This document shows, piece by piece, positions 31,501 through 43,500 of a stretch of DNA of 64,000 nucleotides (the stretch's first letter is position 1; each line of letters opens with the position of its first letter). The stretch covers positions 3,410,001-3,474,000 of the forward strand of contig NC_088312.1 of assembly GCF_910592395.1 (NCBI RefSeq), given 5' to 3'. Source of the DNA: Lineus longissimus (taxonomy: Eukaryota; Nemertea; Pilidiophora; Heteronemertea; Lineidae). Under the pieces are notes generated by a model. That model was not told the origin of the DNA and made no database searches. It worked only from the letters and a program-made list of their open reading frames with translations. Position numbers and translations under genes: made by a program.

Positions 31501-32315
31501 TGTTTGATTTTATTGATGGTTTTATGAGCATATCCCTGTTACTTTTGTGTTAGGCTAGAGCTAGCCAGGAAAACCTTGTATCAATCTTGCATTTACAGGT
31601 TGATTTTTGAGCACCCTTACCAAACTTGCAGTTGCTGTTGAGAACCAGATCCTACTGCAATTTTTGTGGTAACTTGCAGTAACACAATTTGGCAATAGCA
31701 ACAGGGAGTAATGTTACAATGACATGCAAAATACTCGAGAGCAAATATTGACAAATTGTCGAGTGAAGTGCCCAGCACTTCCGGTGAAGAGCAATGAAAA
31801 TATTGCTTCTTCTGGTAGTCCCGAAGTCTCAGTTTCTTGGCAGATCAGCGAGGTTATCTGGGATGGATGGGAAAGAAGGAGTCTGGTCTACCACAGGGTA
31901 TCTTGTCTCGTTTTTTGCAGCGTTGTTTTGAGACAAATCCTTGGAGGTTTTCTCAGTGTTTCTGATGTTCTGTTATTACAAATATCTCTGCAGTAACTTG
32001 CTGTTGGGATTTCTTTTCATCTTCTGCATTCTCAGTCTTAGATGGATAGTCTGCAGTTGCCGGTTAGGAAGCTGAATATGATGACCTTCTCTCTTCTAGT
32101 AAGGTTGTGGTAGTTGCTGTTGTCATTTGCAGCATGGTTGTTCTTCCAAAAAACTTGTTAGCATTCTCTTAAAATAAAAACATCACTTATTATTTCAACC
32201 ACAGGATATCAGAGAACCATGCAAGGTGACAGCTACTAGTGGTCATGAGATCAGATTGAATCAGAACCTTGTATCAAAAGTTTCAAAACTCAATACCTCA
32301 GCATCCCGTAGTTAG
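22519..32315 (+). CDS. HTATSF1: Tat-SF1 homologue (HTATSF1/CUS2-type splicing and elongation factor)
   Basis: Nuclear RNA-binding factor linked to U2 snRNP/SF3B1. Eight phase-consistent exons: 22519-22668, 22877-23420, 23562-23764, 24061-24227, 24552-24648, 30787-30876, 31099-31485 and 32205-32315, giving 582 residues. The N-terminus carries YKDKDGVEYEWDSQKQAWFP as in the family. RRM1 starts NTNVYVSGLPADITNDEFIE. RRM2 is the U2AF-homology (UHM) type, from VVVLKNVFNPVDFE to RWFGGRQL, where RWF is the UHM R-x-F motif that binds UHM-ligand motifs. The tail is Lys/Glu-rich. Exon 2 has an unusual Tyr-rich, Thr/Ser-rich insert (YRQYYDYYYN, YCLYYEYYSQF) and a Lys/Gly block before RRM1. Human HTATSF1 is about 755 residues with a longer acidic tail; the last exon here is short and the least certain part. 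The intron within the RRM2 region is 6.1 kb. Confidence 0.93.
24649..30786 (+). other. 6.1-kb HTATSF1 intron
   Basis: Starts GTTAGT after ...PVDFE and ends TTGCAG before KDPGTIQE. AT-rich; I see no exon, repeat array or RNA gene in it. Short open frames here have no recognisable similarity. Confidence 0.75.
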
Positions 32316-33044
32316 AGACCGGTCGCATGCAGAATGGCCGGCACTGCATCAACAGACGCACTGTGAAGAAGCTCTCGAGTTTCAATCAGCACACGTGAGG
32401 TTCGATTTTGACGATACATAGGATGACAAAAAAGAAAGCAAGTTGTCCGTCTTGTTTGATTTCGTGCATGGTGGTCTGCCTATGACAACAAAGATATGGG
32501 ACAAGTGCTGGGAGACAGAAAGATTATCTGTTCTCCAATGCCTCAATGATGGACGAGAGTATCTCTGGATCTTTGCAGTGCCAGTTTGATAATTGCAGGC
32601 TGCTACATGTACAAACTTGACAAATTTATATGCCTTTTATATGTGCCACTCTCCCATAGGTGTAGCCAGGATATCCAGAAGGGGAGTCGCTTTCCACAAA
32701 AACAAGGCATATAATTTGTGGTCAATGTTGAAAACAAGATTCAGCTCAAGGGGTTTTTCCGGTTTTTTCCCCTCCTTCCCACCATCTGTTGTGATATGGG
32801 TTGCCTTTGGAAGAGAGAGTAGGCCGGACCACTTGGCCTCCCTCTCTTCGCCACATGGAAGTCAAGAGGAAAGTTCCTTGTTTTTATGAGGAAGCTGTTA
32901 CCATGCTGCTAGCAATCTAAACGCAACGTGAAGATTCATGAATATGCCTCTCTTTACTCAAATGTTGGAGAGCACTTACTCTCTCATTCTGCAGGAAAAA
33001 CGCACTCAGTGGAGATCTCCTACCACTTAAGTTAAAATCACCTC

Positions 33045-33050
33045 AATAAA
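33045..33050 (+). terminator. Possible HTATSF1 polyadenylation signal
   Basis: First clear AATAAA after the proposed stop codon at 32313-32315, about 730 nt downstream. Motif only. Confidence 0.3.
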
Positions 33051-36000
33051 TTTTAGAAGAGTGATAAAACGCTGACAAAACACCAATTAATTAGAAGACA
33101 CCAACTGACAAATCTATCCTTGTAAAACAGGGAGGCTGACAATATGCCTCATAATTGTCAATGTCGTTAATCATTCTGTTACATTTATAATAGAAATCCA
33201 TAGCCGCTGACACCGGGAGTCAAAATTATCAAAAAGTCACAATACAAATGTCGGGTAGAGTAACTTTAGGGTTGATACTTTACCAGAATCTTTTATCCCT
33301 GGTGTCATCTCATGACTCGGAGTTTACGACTTTCACCCATTAATAAAGGCCCCGTGTTTCTAATATGGACTCCGGTAAATCATTGACGAGCTGGCAAGCG
33401 CCAGCATGACAAGTGTAGCTCATTTCAGAGTTCGGGCGAGGATAATGAAAAACGTTATCAATCAACCTCGCTTTTGTGCCGCTAGCAGACGAGCTCATCT
33501 CCGAATAATTACCAAACTCATAACCAATTTCACGGGAAACATTTCACACTGTTCACCGCAGTTGTCCTCGGACTGTTGTAGCGATGGGTATTCGGTGATG
33601 TATATGGCCAATTCCCCAGAACTAATATTAGGCTATCAACAACAAGGGCACCAATACATTGCCGTCTCGTAAAATGGGGCTTCCCTGCCGAGATTATTGG
33701 CCCGGCTGATGTTATGACCTGACAATTGCAAGCCATTATTTTATCTTGTACAATTTCGTGGAGAAGAAACTTTTTATTTTGTTGTTGATCGCCTCTAGCA
33801 AACTGGCAAGCTTTGACACTTGGTTTGACATTTATCACAGGGCGCAGCAATGACAGATCACAAGATGCCACAAAAAAAGAACAGATTTTGAAAAAAAATG
33901 GGGAAATATTCCAAACACTATATATGTCTAGGGAAAGACTAAGTACTTGCACTTCTGCACACTGCACACTGCACCACATAGGAAAAAAACATTGTAAATT
34001 GAATGTATGAAACTATGTGAAAGATTGTACTTTTGAAAGTTTGCAATAAAAAATTATAAATTACAAAAAAAAAGAAAAGAAAAGACTTGAGCAATTTCTG
34101 TTAGTGAAACCAAAAATCCAGTCATGTGCCTTTTCAATTTGTCCAGTAATCATGCGACAGTTGAGGTAATGGTCCCTAGTGTCATAACACAACACAAATG
34201 GCAGCTCTCCTTAGGATGTAGTTAATGTCCAATCAAATGAAATTAGAATCCCTGGGGAGTAATGGATGAGACAACTAAAGCCAGTTCCCAACTCATGTTG
34301 TTGCGTTTCCCAAGAATCGACAAAAGGGAAGGGGCAAATACTCTCGTCTCAAACATTGAGTATATTGCCTTTACTTGTTAGGAAGTGTACACAGCCATTC
34401 CAGTCAAAGCAAAGCCATGCACAATATTATGTTGAAGAATCTTAAACCTTCAAAAATCTTGACTTCTCGTCCAGGTCAAGAACGTTTGTCCTCTCTCAAT
34501 TTTCTTGCATTTCTGTCTCCTTGAACCACATTCAACACATTCACTCTTGATTGTATCTTTGGAGACATTATCCAAGGGCTGTTTTGAAAAATGTTGGATC
34601 GGTTTCTTTGCTTGTCATTCTGGGCATTGCTGACATTCTATGTTTGGTGAGTGGGGTTGGCGTGCTTTGTGTCTCGACCATGTTTGAATGTTACAAGGTT
34701 GCATGATGAAGGCACACTTGTTCATTTACCGCTATCCCAAGTTATGAAATGTAAACATATTCTCTCCAATTTTTTTAGAGGGGGGGGGGGGGCTTGGCAG
34801 GGCATGACATGACATGACTGAAGAAAGACGATTATACCAGGGCAATAATTGTACCACATTGACACACACTCTTGACTAATAGACCCAAAGTTACTTGGTA
34901 CTTGAGCCTGAAGAGCATGAGCCTGTCAAATTTTATTTCAATTTTGACTGCCCTCCCTAGTGAATTTCGAAATAGTGCGAAAACTTCCTGTCACAAAGTT
35001 AAAATCTGCCCACATATGGTAACGGAACTTTATAAAGAGCAATCGTGACTGAAGCTCTTCAGTGCCGACTAATTAAACTTGGTGCTAATGACTTGGGCAG
35101 ACTTAACCCCGAATCAAAAAGACACCCACAAAGAGGGAAACGAGTGAAGATTAATAAGGTAAACAAGACAGAAGTGCCCTAGGCAAACTGTTCAGCTGCC
35201 TAAATAGAAAGCTGCGAATCAAAAACACAGAGGCACAAGACCATGACAAAAAAATGAAGCGGGACGATTGTTTTGAACAAAGTAACGATCAGGAGTGAAT
35301 GGCTGTGGGATTGTTGCCCCCCATTGCAAAATTCCTAACACTATTATCTCTGTACCCCATAATGGAGGGGAAATGGGTCCTTATTGATGGCGGGTTGGTC
35401 AATGATAATAGTCGAGTGATGCTACCAGCCGTTAACAAGCAACCTCAGTGTGTTTGAAGATGCGATCGGCTTGATCTGAACTGTTTGCGGGGACTCGGGC
35501 CGTGTTTACGGAGATCTGTGCGTGGCATTGTGAAACCTTTCAAACGGGAGATTAGACTTTGCAGATTTCGCACCATTTCGTCTTATATTGTGACAATAAT
35601 GCGCTAATCTGGTTGATTTTATTTCACCAGGTTTCCTCCGACTGTTCGTTGCCGGTATTCTTATGGTTTTCGACACACAAAGACTGCGGATCCACCCAAA
35701 ATCGTTATGCCAGTCATCACACTTTCAGCTGTTAAATCCTCAAATCGTAAACTTTAAAATGAAGTTCTGACATGATGTGGGACATTTGTAGTTTTAAGAT
35801 TTAGCCTCAGAATCCTGAAACTTGTGTCATAAAGCTTAAAACTATTTCTTTGTTAGCAGAAAAGTTTTCCCAAGGTGGAATATTTTGTTTATTGCGATTG
35901 AGAGGATGCCCTTTTAAGTTCTAATTTTCATTCAACTTTTTGTCATTTCAGGTTATTGAGAGCACTGTATCAAGTTGATCGGTTAGTCCATGACATTGGA

Positions 36001-39000
36001 GCAACATAAAAGCCAGAAAGGATGTTCCATTGGAGGATTTCCATTCAAAATGGTAGTTCTATGCAGTCCGTGGGCAAGTCACTTTCAGAAGTACATGTAT
36101 CAAACATGTATCAAACTTACACAAACCGGACAGGTCTTTCAAGTCTCAAATCCAAGTTCAAGTCTGTTTGTGATGTGTATAATGATTTTGTATTCAACAG
36201 ACAAAAGTGCTTGTCTTTGTTGAATATGTCGAATCCGATGACACTAGGCTTACCGTACATGTACATGCAGTTAGGCACTTGTAAATATTCTTGAACTGTT
36301 AAAGCAAAATCATGAATATGCGATATAAAGCAAGTAATTCCTTTTGAAGCCAGGTTATTCCAACAAATGTTTATGTTTAAGTGTGGCCTGCTTGAAATCT
36401 GAACAAAGCTTCTTGTGCAGTAACTAGACATGTCACATCAAACAGTTTTTAGCTCAGCTGACGAAAGTCTTAGATGGCCTGAGTTTGTGCAAAGCGACAG
36501 TAATTGATGATGTTGAATAGCTGCATTTAGAAGTGAATTCCTATAGTATAGGTCACATAAATATTGCTAAGCATATATATCAGCATAAATCAGGCACAGA
36601 GAAAGATTATATCGCTTTGCTATCTGAAACAGACAGAAATAATTGTAGATAATTATTTGAACAAGATACATTTGCATGTTGAATTCTGTGAATTCTTTGG
36701 AGTTTTCTATGGTTCATACCAGTAGCGTAGTCCGCTGGATTGTTAGGTTTCATTCATTCATCGCCCCTCCCCATATACACACTTGGGAAAGGCGGGTTTT
36801 ACAAAATTCATTGATGTTTTGTTTAGTTGACTTCTCTCACCTCTGTGACAAAGCTGTTCGAAATTTACGCAATGAAGGGTAGACTTTCATTTGGTAAAGT
36901 CTTGTAGAGAAAGTTTGTGAACAGATTTCTTGCAAATGATGTTCGGGAATTTGCAGTGAAGAAAGCATAAGTTCCCCAAATTCAAGAGGACGCGGTTTAT
37001 TCATTGATCATTACAGATTTTTCCTCCATCAAAAGCTCATCTATTGGAATTCATCATCCCAAGTTTCTGCCATTACTTACTATGTGCTGAATATTGATAT
37101 CTTATATGTAATGATATTAGAGATATGTCTTTCTGACTGGGAAACCAATCAAGCATTTCTTATTGGTAATTAGTCTAATTCCTGCCATATTCTCAAGGTG
37201 ATTGTACTGCCTGTGGCCATGCTTACCAAGACTCTTCAAAGAGCTGCCCAATGGTAACTACAAACCCCTTCTTTGCAGTCTCTTCAATTCCACATGCAGT
37301 CTGTTTCACATTTGGTGGCCATAATGTGAATAACGGTATGAAAATGATGTGCTATGCTGAGAATATTGATGAGAAAATAAAGAAGATGTCATTATCATGC
37401 ATATTCAATGTTGATGTTTTTCGTTTTTGAGAATTCTCCTCTCAATGCAGAGTAAACACTGAAGAAGGATGAGAAGGACTTTTCACATACTCCATCCTTG
37501 CAGTGAGCGAGACTGAGTGCAGATGACCTATATATACAATTTGCCTTGGATCTATTTGGCAAGATGACTTTGAAGGCTGATCTGCCATATGGCGGTTTTA
37601 TTAATGGGTGAAGTGTCACCTCAAAACCTTTGGAGCTCAGCAAGTGGTTCATGCCCCCGGGGTCATTTTATGGTTGAGCTAGAAAATAAACTGACTAACA
37701 ATCTTCAACTTGTGATGGCGCCAAAAAAGAACCCCTTGCATCCGATGTTGATCTGACTTTTGGAAGTAAATGCCAAGTCGATGATAAAGATCTGATGATC
37801 GGTTCACACCCATTGGGTCACACCCCCGGAGAGCAGGGGGCTAGTAATAATTAACACGTACAAAAATACATGATAATGTAAAGGGGACTGGTTCAAACCG
37901 CCTACAGCTTTAGACTGGAAGACAAACGAGGTTGACAGGTCCTTTTACAGGATATCAATCAAAATCGGGATTCTCCTGATACACCAGAGGGGTGAATTAA
38001 TTACAAAAGAGGACTTCGATACCCGAGCAGATTTACATAACGTTTAACTGAAGACAAAGTGTGTGTGATTTCTCCTGCCCATTTGTAAGGAATTCGTAAT
38101 TTCCTTGCCCCTCTTTAATGATTTCGACCCAGGACAGCCTTGAAGTAGTTTGAAAGGAATTGAAGTCAAGTCGTCAAAGAGGAAAACAACGATTAAACTC
38201 CCTTTCTGGAAGAAACAACAGGTAATATAGGCAATGCAGGGTGCAAAGCTTTAGATTTTGTTTTAAAAAGTCAAAGCAGGTCGAATCACAGATAAGGGGG
38301 TTAATGTTCACTTCTCCCCGGCCGGCCGGCCAAGCAACGCTTGTGTGCAGGGCCGGAGAAACGAACATTAACCTCCGATTTCCTCTGGATGATATAAGGG
38401 TAGGTCATTTTCGATTATTATGAAGTCGGCACCCGTCAATACGCGTTACCTCACTACCCAGTTCTCTTCTCTTGCGCAAATCGATACCTTTGAGAGACAC
38501 CCAATAGGGCACTTCCAAACCAGCCTCGACCAGCCCTTCAGAGATACCGAAAACGACACCATCCAAATTGAGGCATTCAGCAGACACCCACAGAGAACTT
38601 TTGAACCGGCCAATCCGCCTTCGTACGATAGGGTAGGTTACTTTCTTGGGTCACTTTCTCGGGGAACACTCTCTCCTGTACACATGCTTTAGCAAGACAT
38701 TCAGCAGACCACATCCCCGGACGACATCTCGACATTTTCCAACCACCAAATCTTCTTTCAGGGAGGCGTCCACTGGGATGAAGGACCTTCCAACAACCTT
38801 CATGAAGCCTTCAGCGGACGACCACTGGCACCGCCACCCGCCTCACCTCGCATTAATAGCAGACGTTTGCCATAAAAATGACGTTTTAACCAGACTATAA
38901 AGATGTCTTCGTTTTAGTGGGTTGGTATATCAGATATATTGTCGAAAAATCATAAATTTGTTTCGTTGCCGAGATTTCCAAGCTTTGCTGCAAGAGGTGT

Positions 39001-40545
39001 AGCCCAGTAGGACCCATACTGCCATTTTCTTACTCACTTCACCTAATTCTATCAAATGAAATAAAAAGTGTCGGGTAGAATATTGGTTGCTTTGCCACTG
39101 GCGGTTTGTTAGGGGACACTGATATCCTCGACAACATGTGTGGCGCGTCACTACATACCTTGGAGACATCCAAAAAGACCATCTATAATTTCAATCATGT
39201 TATTTTAATAAATAGTAATCACTCGAATGAGATTTTGTTAAGTTATCTTGGCCCGCAGGTGATTTCCAGATGATCATCCTGGTGCTGCTGAGGATGCAGA
39301 CACAGGTGGCACGCGGTACGAGTGGGAAGTCAGTACCAAAAATGTACCTGGTGTTTCATCTGTCGATGTCGTAGATCGAGTTTCATCCCTCCACAAGAGA
39401 TGTACAGCGGATCGGAGCCTATTTCCATCTAGCTCACGCTTTACCAGAATTATCTTGCTTATTGTCGAACAAGTGACACCACTTCGGTACACATGAACCC
39501 CGGTATGAGGACATACAAAAATCGTCATTGCTGCATCATCATACCATTTCATAGAATGTTTCAGTCAATAACGCCGAGATATTGGAGCTGCAAAGCCTCC
39601 AACGCCCGTAAATGCGCTTACTCAACCCAGAGTTCGCCGTAGGGCTGCTCATCGTCCCACGAACACAAGCAGACGATGCCGGGCAGACGATTCCAGTCTG
39701 TTTGCTTAGCGTTCCGGCCGGGTAACAATGCCCGCCCCTACAATCACGGAAACGGAGATTTATTTTGGAACGAGATATTCCAATCCGCGACAAGGCATCT
39801 TCGCAGGCGCGTACAACAAACAGAAACTGAAATAAAATGGTGTGATGTAAACACGAATCATTTTAATGTGGGAAAACCAATATCTTGACAAAAGCAGTAC
39901 TTAGAATCAGATTAAATTAAATAATGCTGACAAGTCCTCGTGTGTTGCAGAAGACCGTTGCGGTGCCCGGTTTCGCAACTAAAATGGCAATTTTCACACT
40001 TGGGATGACTCCTGGTGACTATATCCATAGTGTTGCCAGAAGGAAGTGAAATATAGTGGTGTGAAACACCGCAGTTTTAGCATTTCTTTTTTCTTAAAGG
40101 GTTGGAACAAAAACCCAATGACCAAGATCTAAGTCAAGCCGTAACCTTTCGGGAGAGGCAAAGCATCGTTTGTCTCTTATTCATTTCGCGTTAACGGCGA
40201 AGTAAACGACCCAGGACAACCAGCTTGACAATAAAGACATTAATTCCTTTCACCATATCAAACCATCAATTCATTATTGCTTTAGATTGCCAACTCTCCA
40301 CACACCGATCTTTGATATCGTATGAGTGGAGACTTGAATTTCCTTCCATCAATACGTCTCAGAACGAATCATCGCTCGTCTTTCTCTCGTCTGCTCCACA
40401 GTGGGGCGTTGCCATGACGGCTCGTGCGATGATGCCCCTCCCACGAGCATGCCAAACATTTGAAAAACTCGGCAATCGAGATGCTGGCATTTGGCAGTAA
40501 CGCTTGGAGATACTCAGTGAGACATTAGTTTATGTTGCGGGCACC
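33051..40545. other. Intergenic stretch between HTATSF1 and the VGLL gene
   Basis: About 7.5 kb with homopolymer runs (G-run near 34778), AT-rich DNA and the fold-back element at 38296. GC content rises around 38300-38900 and 39270-39800, where short open frames occur on both strands, but none shows a domain or a consistent splice context. The promoter of the VGLL gene is presumably at the right end. Confidence 0.5.
38296..38392. repeat. Fold-back element, copy 3
   Basis: Left arm 38296-38323 (GGGGTTAATGTTCACTTCTC then CCCGGCC) is complementary to right arm 38350-38375 (GGCCGGAGAAACGAACATTA then ACCTCC) with few mismatches. The loop is GC-rich with a GGCCGGCCGGCC core. The right end CCGATTTCCTCTGGATG matches the other copies. 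Confidence 0.75.
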
Positions 40546-43500
40546 ATGAGCTGTGTGGATATAATGTATCAACCGTACGCATCGTATTTTAGCCCCTACC
40601 ACAGATTCCATGACCCCACTAAGGTAGGATGCCAGAAATTCTAAAGACATTTTATGATATTCCTTGCATTTTACTCACGAAAATATGTCACCGGGACTCC
40701 TAATTAACAACGGCGTTTCTAATTAAGCGCAGCGTTGCTAATTAAACAACAGTGCTTGTTAATTTTGTTTCTTCTGATGATGGGCTACCTTTGGCTTCGG
40801 TTTGTTGGCGTGTTTCGAGGATTCTGATCTATTGCTTAGAGTTTGATCCTGACAGGCCGGGGAGTGTGGCACTGCGCTGCTAAACCTCATCATCTGCAGG
40901 TAGGAAGAATGGTAGGCCAAGTGCAAATAATTCACATTCTTTATTTTGCATTTTTTGCTCAAGAAAACGACAGCAAGTTAAATTATTCAACTTAACCTTA
41001 AACGAAAATATGGGAAATATTCCGTAATCTGTATTCTCTTATGTGATCCATCAACTTTTTACAAGAGACAAAATGAGAGACATGATGGCAATATGTTTAT
41101 GGCAGGACGATTTACTTTTACAATCATCATTGGATTATCTGTATATATTATAATCAAAATGATCCATGTAATACAACGGACGATTCTGTAAAGACAATGT
41201 GGCATGTGCGAAATTAATTTGTCTTTTCAGTCTCCAATTGCTTTTGCGTCAGAACTTATCCAACATATTTCTTTCTATCTATTTTTCATTAAGTTGTCAA
41301 ATGGATTTTCTTTCTATCTGCTTCCTATACGATAGGTTATGCGATGGATTCCGGATTCCACTGATACAGGAACATGCATATAGAGCTCGGCGGGAACTGG
41401 TGGTGTTGTCATAGCCTTCGGTTGAGAAACATAATATTTTGTTTGTTAACGCCTGCCTGGCGAGAAGAGCAATTCGCCACTTCAGACCTATTAACTGCAG
41501 TTGTTACCACTCTATTACCGGTACATCAACTGGCGTTTTATGTCTTCACCCAACTTATTGTACAGGAACCTTCAGCAATCCTAAGAAATTTACTGACAAC
41601 GCCAGATATCTTTGGTATGGTGCAGAGTCTTTCTACATCAACCATATACATTGATACCTGACTGGGCCCGGCGCGGAGTTATCCCTGCGCCATTCCAAAA
41701 ATGTCCGTTTAGCAAATGTATTAAATTCTGCCGAATGCCTTTCAGAGACTTGACGTTCCGAAGATGCACGAACCTTCTACAGCACAACAGCCATTGGACT
41801 CAACGGATTACTCAAGTGCCGCGACTTCTTCTGGAGGGACGCTGGTCCCCAAACGCGAGGACCCGGAGGAAGAAAAGGAGACGCAGCCAAAAGACACTCA
41901 ATACTTGACCGCAAGCTGTGTTCTCCACACGTACTTCTCAGGGGATATATCGTCTGTTGTTGACGATCACTTCACACGGGCTTTAAGTCAAAATAACAGT
42001 TACACTGGGACATGCCCGACGAGTAAAGGTAATTGGAAAGGTGAGTTTCACTGATTTATTTCAACTTTTTTTTCCTGACAAGGGACACTTATTTGGAGTT
42101 TATTCATATCAAATAACGAATAATCGAAAGCGAAAGGTATCAAATCATAAAATGGATACTGACGAATCTGCAGTTAACCTACTCAGAATATACATACTGA
42201 ATAGTCTCTCCCATCCAGTTTAAAACAATGAATTTCGTAACGAATTTCAAATAAAAAAGGCGAATTATCTTTTACCGAACACATGATTCATTTACATTCA
42301 TGATTCATGCTTTTTGTCACGAATGTTGGACAATCTGGATGAAATGATTCATTTCGTCATTTTGTTCAAACAAAGGTTACTGGAAGTATTTCCTAATCAT
42401 CGGTCTCTGGGGGCGAAATGCGTTACCATTCCCTCATTTTTACACTACCGAGCTAGGACTTACAGGGTTCCATTGATGGGAAAGGGAATTATTCAGTATA
42501 TTGGGCTTTTAATACCGTATCTTTTCCCTTCCCCCTATATAGAGCAAAATCTCTTTCGAAACTTTACCTGTACTATCTATCGTAAAACTATTAAATTGCC
42601 ATTTGATACCATAATTTCTAAACTTGACATTTAGGGTGCGCAACAGCCAATTTTCTAACTTTAACGGCGCCATAATACCCTGCGGTACGTTACCTCCTGT
42701 GACGCAGCGAGTGCTGCGTGCGGGTCTTGAGCGCCAAGTCATCTCCAAAACAACCAAAGCAATGAAATCGTCATTAGAAGAAGAGCCCTCCTTTAAAATT
42801 GGCCGCTATCACTGAAGTGATGCCAACCATGGCGACAACAGGTTCGCCTGGTAGGAGGGGAATTGACTCATTAAAATGTCATCAAGCAACCGCGATCGGA
42901 CATTACTTAATTAGTTGAAATTCCCCTCCACACCGCACTTGACTTTGTCATGACTTGTTCCCAAATTATCCGCGTCTTGTTGCCATAACAGGAAAATTAA
43001 TTACATTTTCACCCGGGATTTTCACTTAGTCAGGGGCTCCAGTTTCGTGGTATTGGCAAGTGTCTACTCCTCAATAATTGGTGCATCTTTCTGTGATAAT
43101 GTTTAAAAAAAGAAGTACATTATCATCAATATCAAATACAAGGAATAAAGAGTATTGACCCAAACAAATCCTAAATAGTTAATGAGAAAACAGACTGGCG
43201 TAGGCCTATTTTATTCGTGAGCGAATCCAGAACAGAAAGACAGAGCTATAACAGAACGTGCATCGGGTAAATAGCGCGGAGGGGAATTTTAAAGTTACCT
43301 CCGAGAACACAGGTGCAAATTATTGCGGAATCTGCCATTTATGAGGAGCATGCAAATCCTAGCAATCCTGTTGTACTTGCCTCGAGACCACTTGGCTCAT
43401 TACTCAAACATTGAATGATGATTGCTTGCAAAGTCAAAAGAAGTAGGCAATCCACCACGTGACTGCGATTCTTTGTATGATGGGGTTGCAACAGGAAGTT

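Noticed and set aside
38420-38900. Plus-strand frames of 84-90 codons rich in His/Pro/Arg
   Set aside because: Adjacent to the fold-back element, compositionally biased, no splice signals or known motif.
39274-39793. Two abutting minus-strand frames (84 and 92 codons)
   Set aside because: GC-richer patch but no recognisable domain and no consistent splice chain; could be a decayed gene piece, not supportable.
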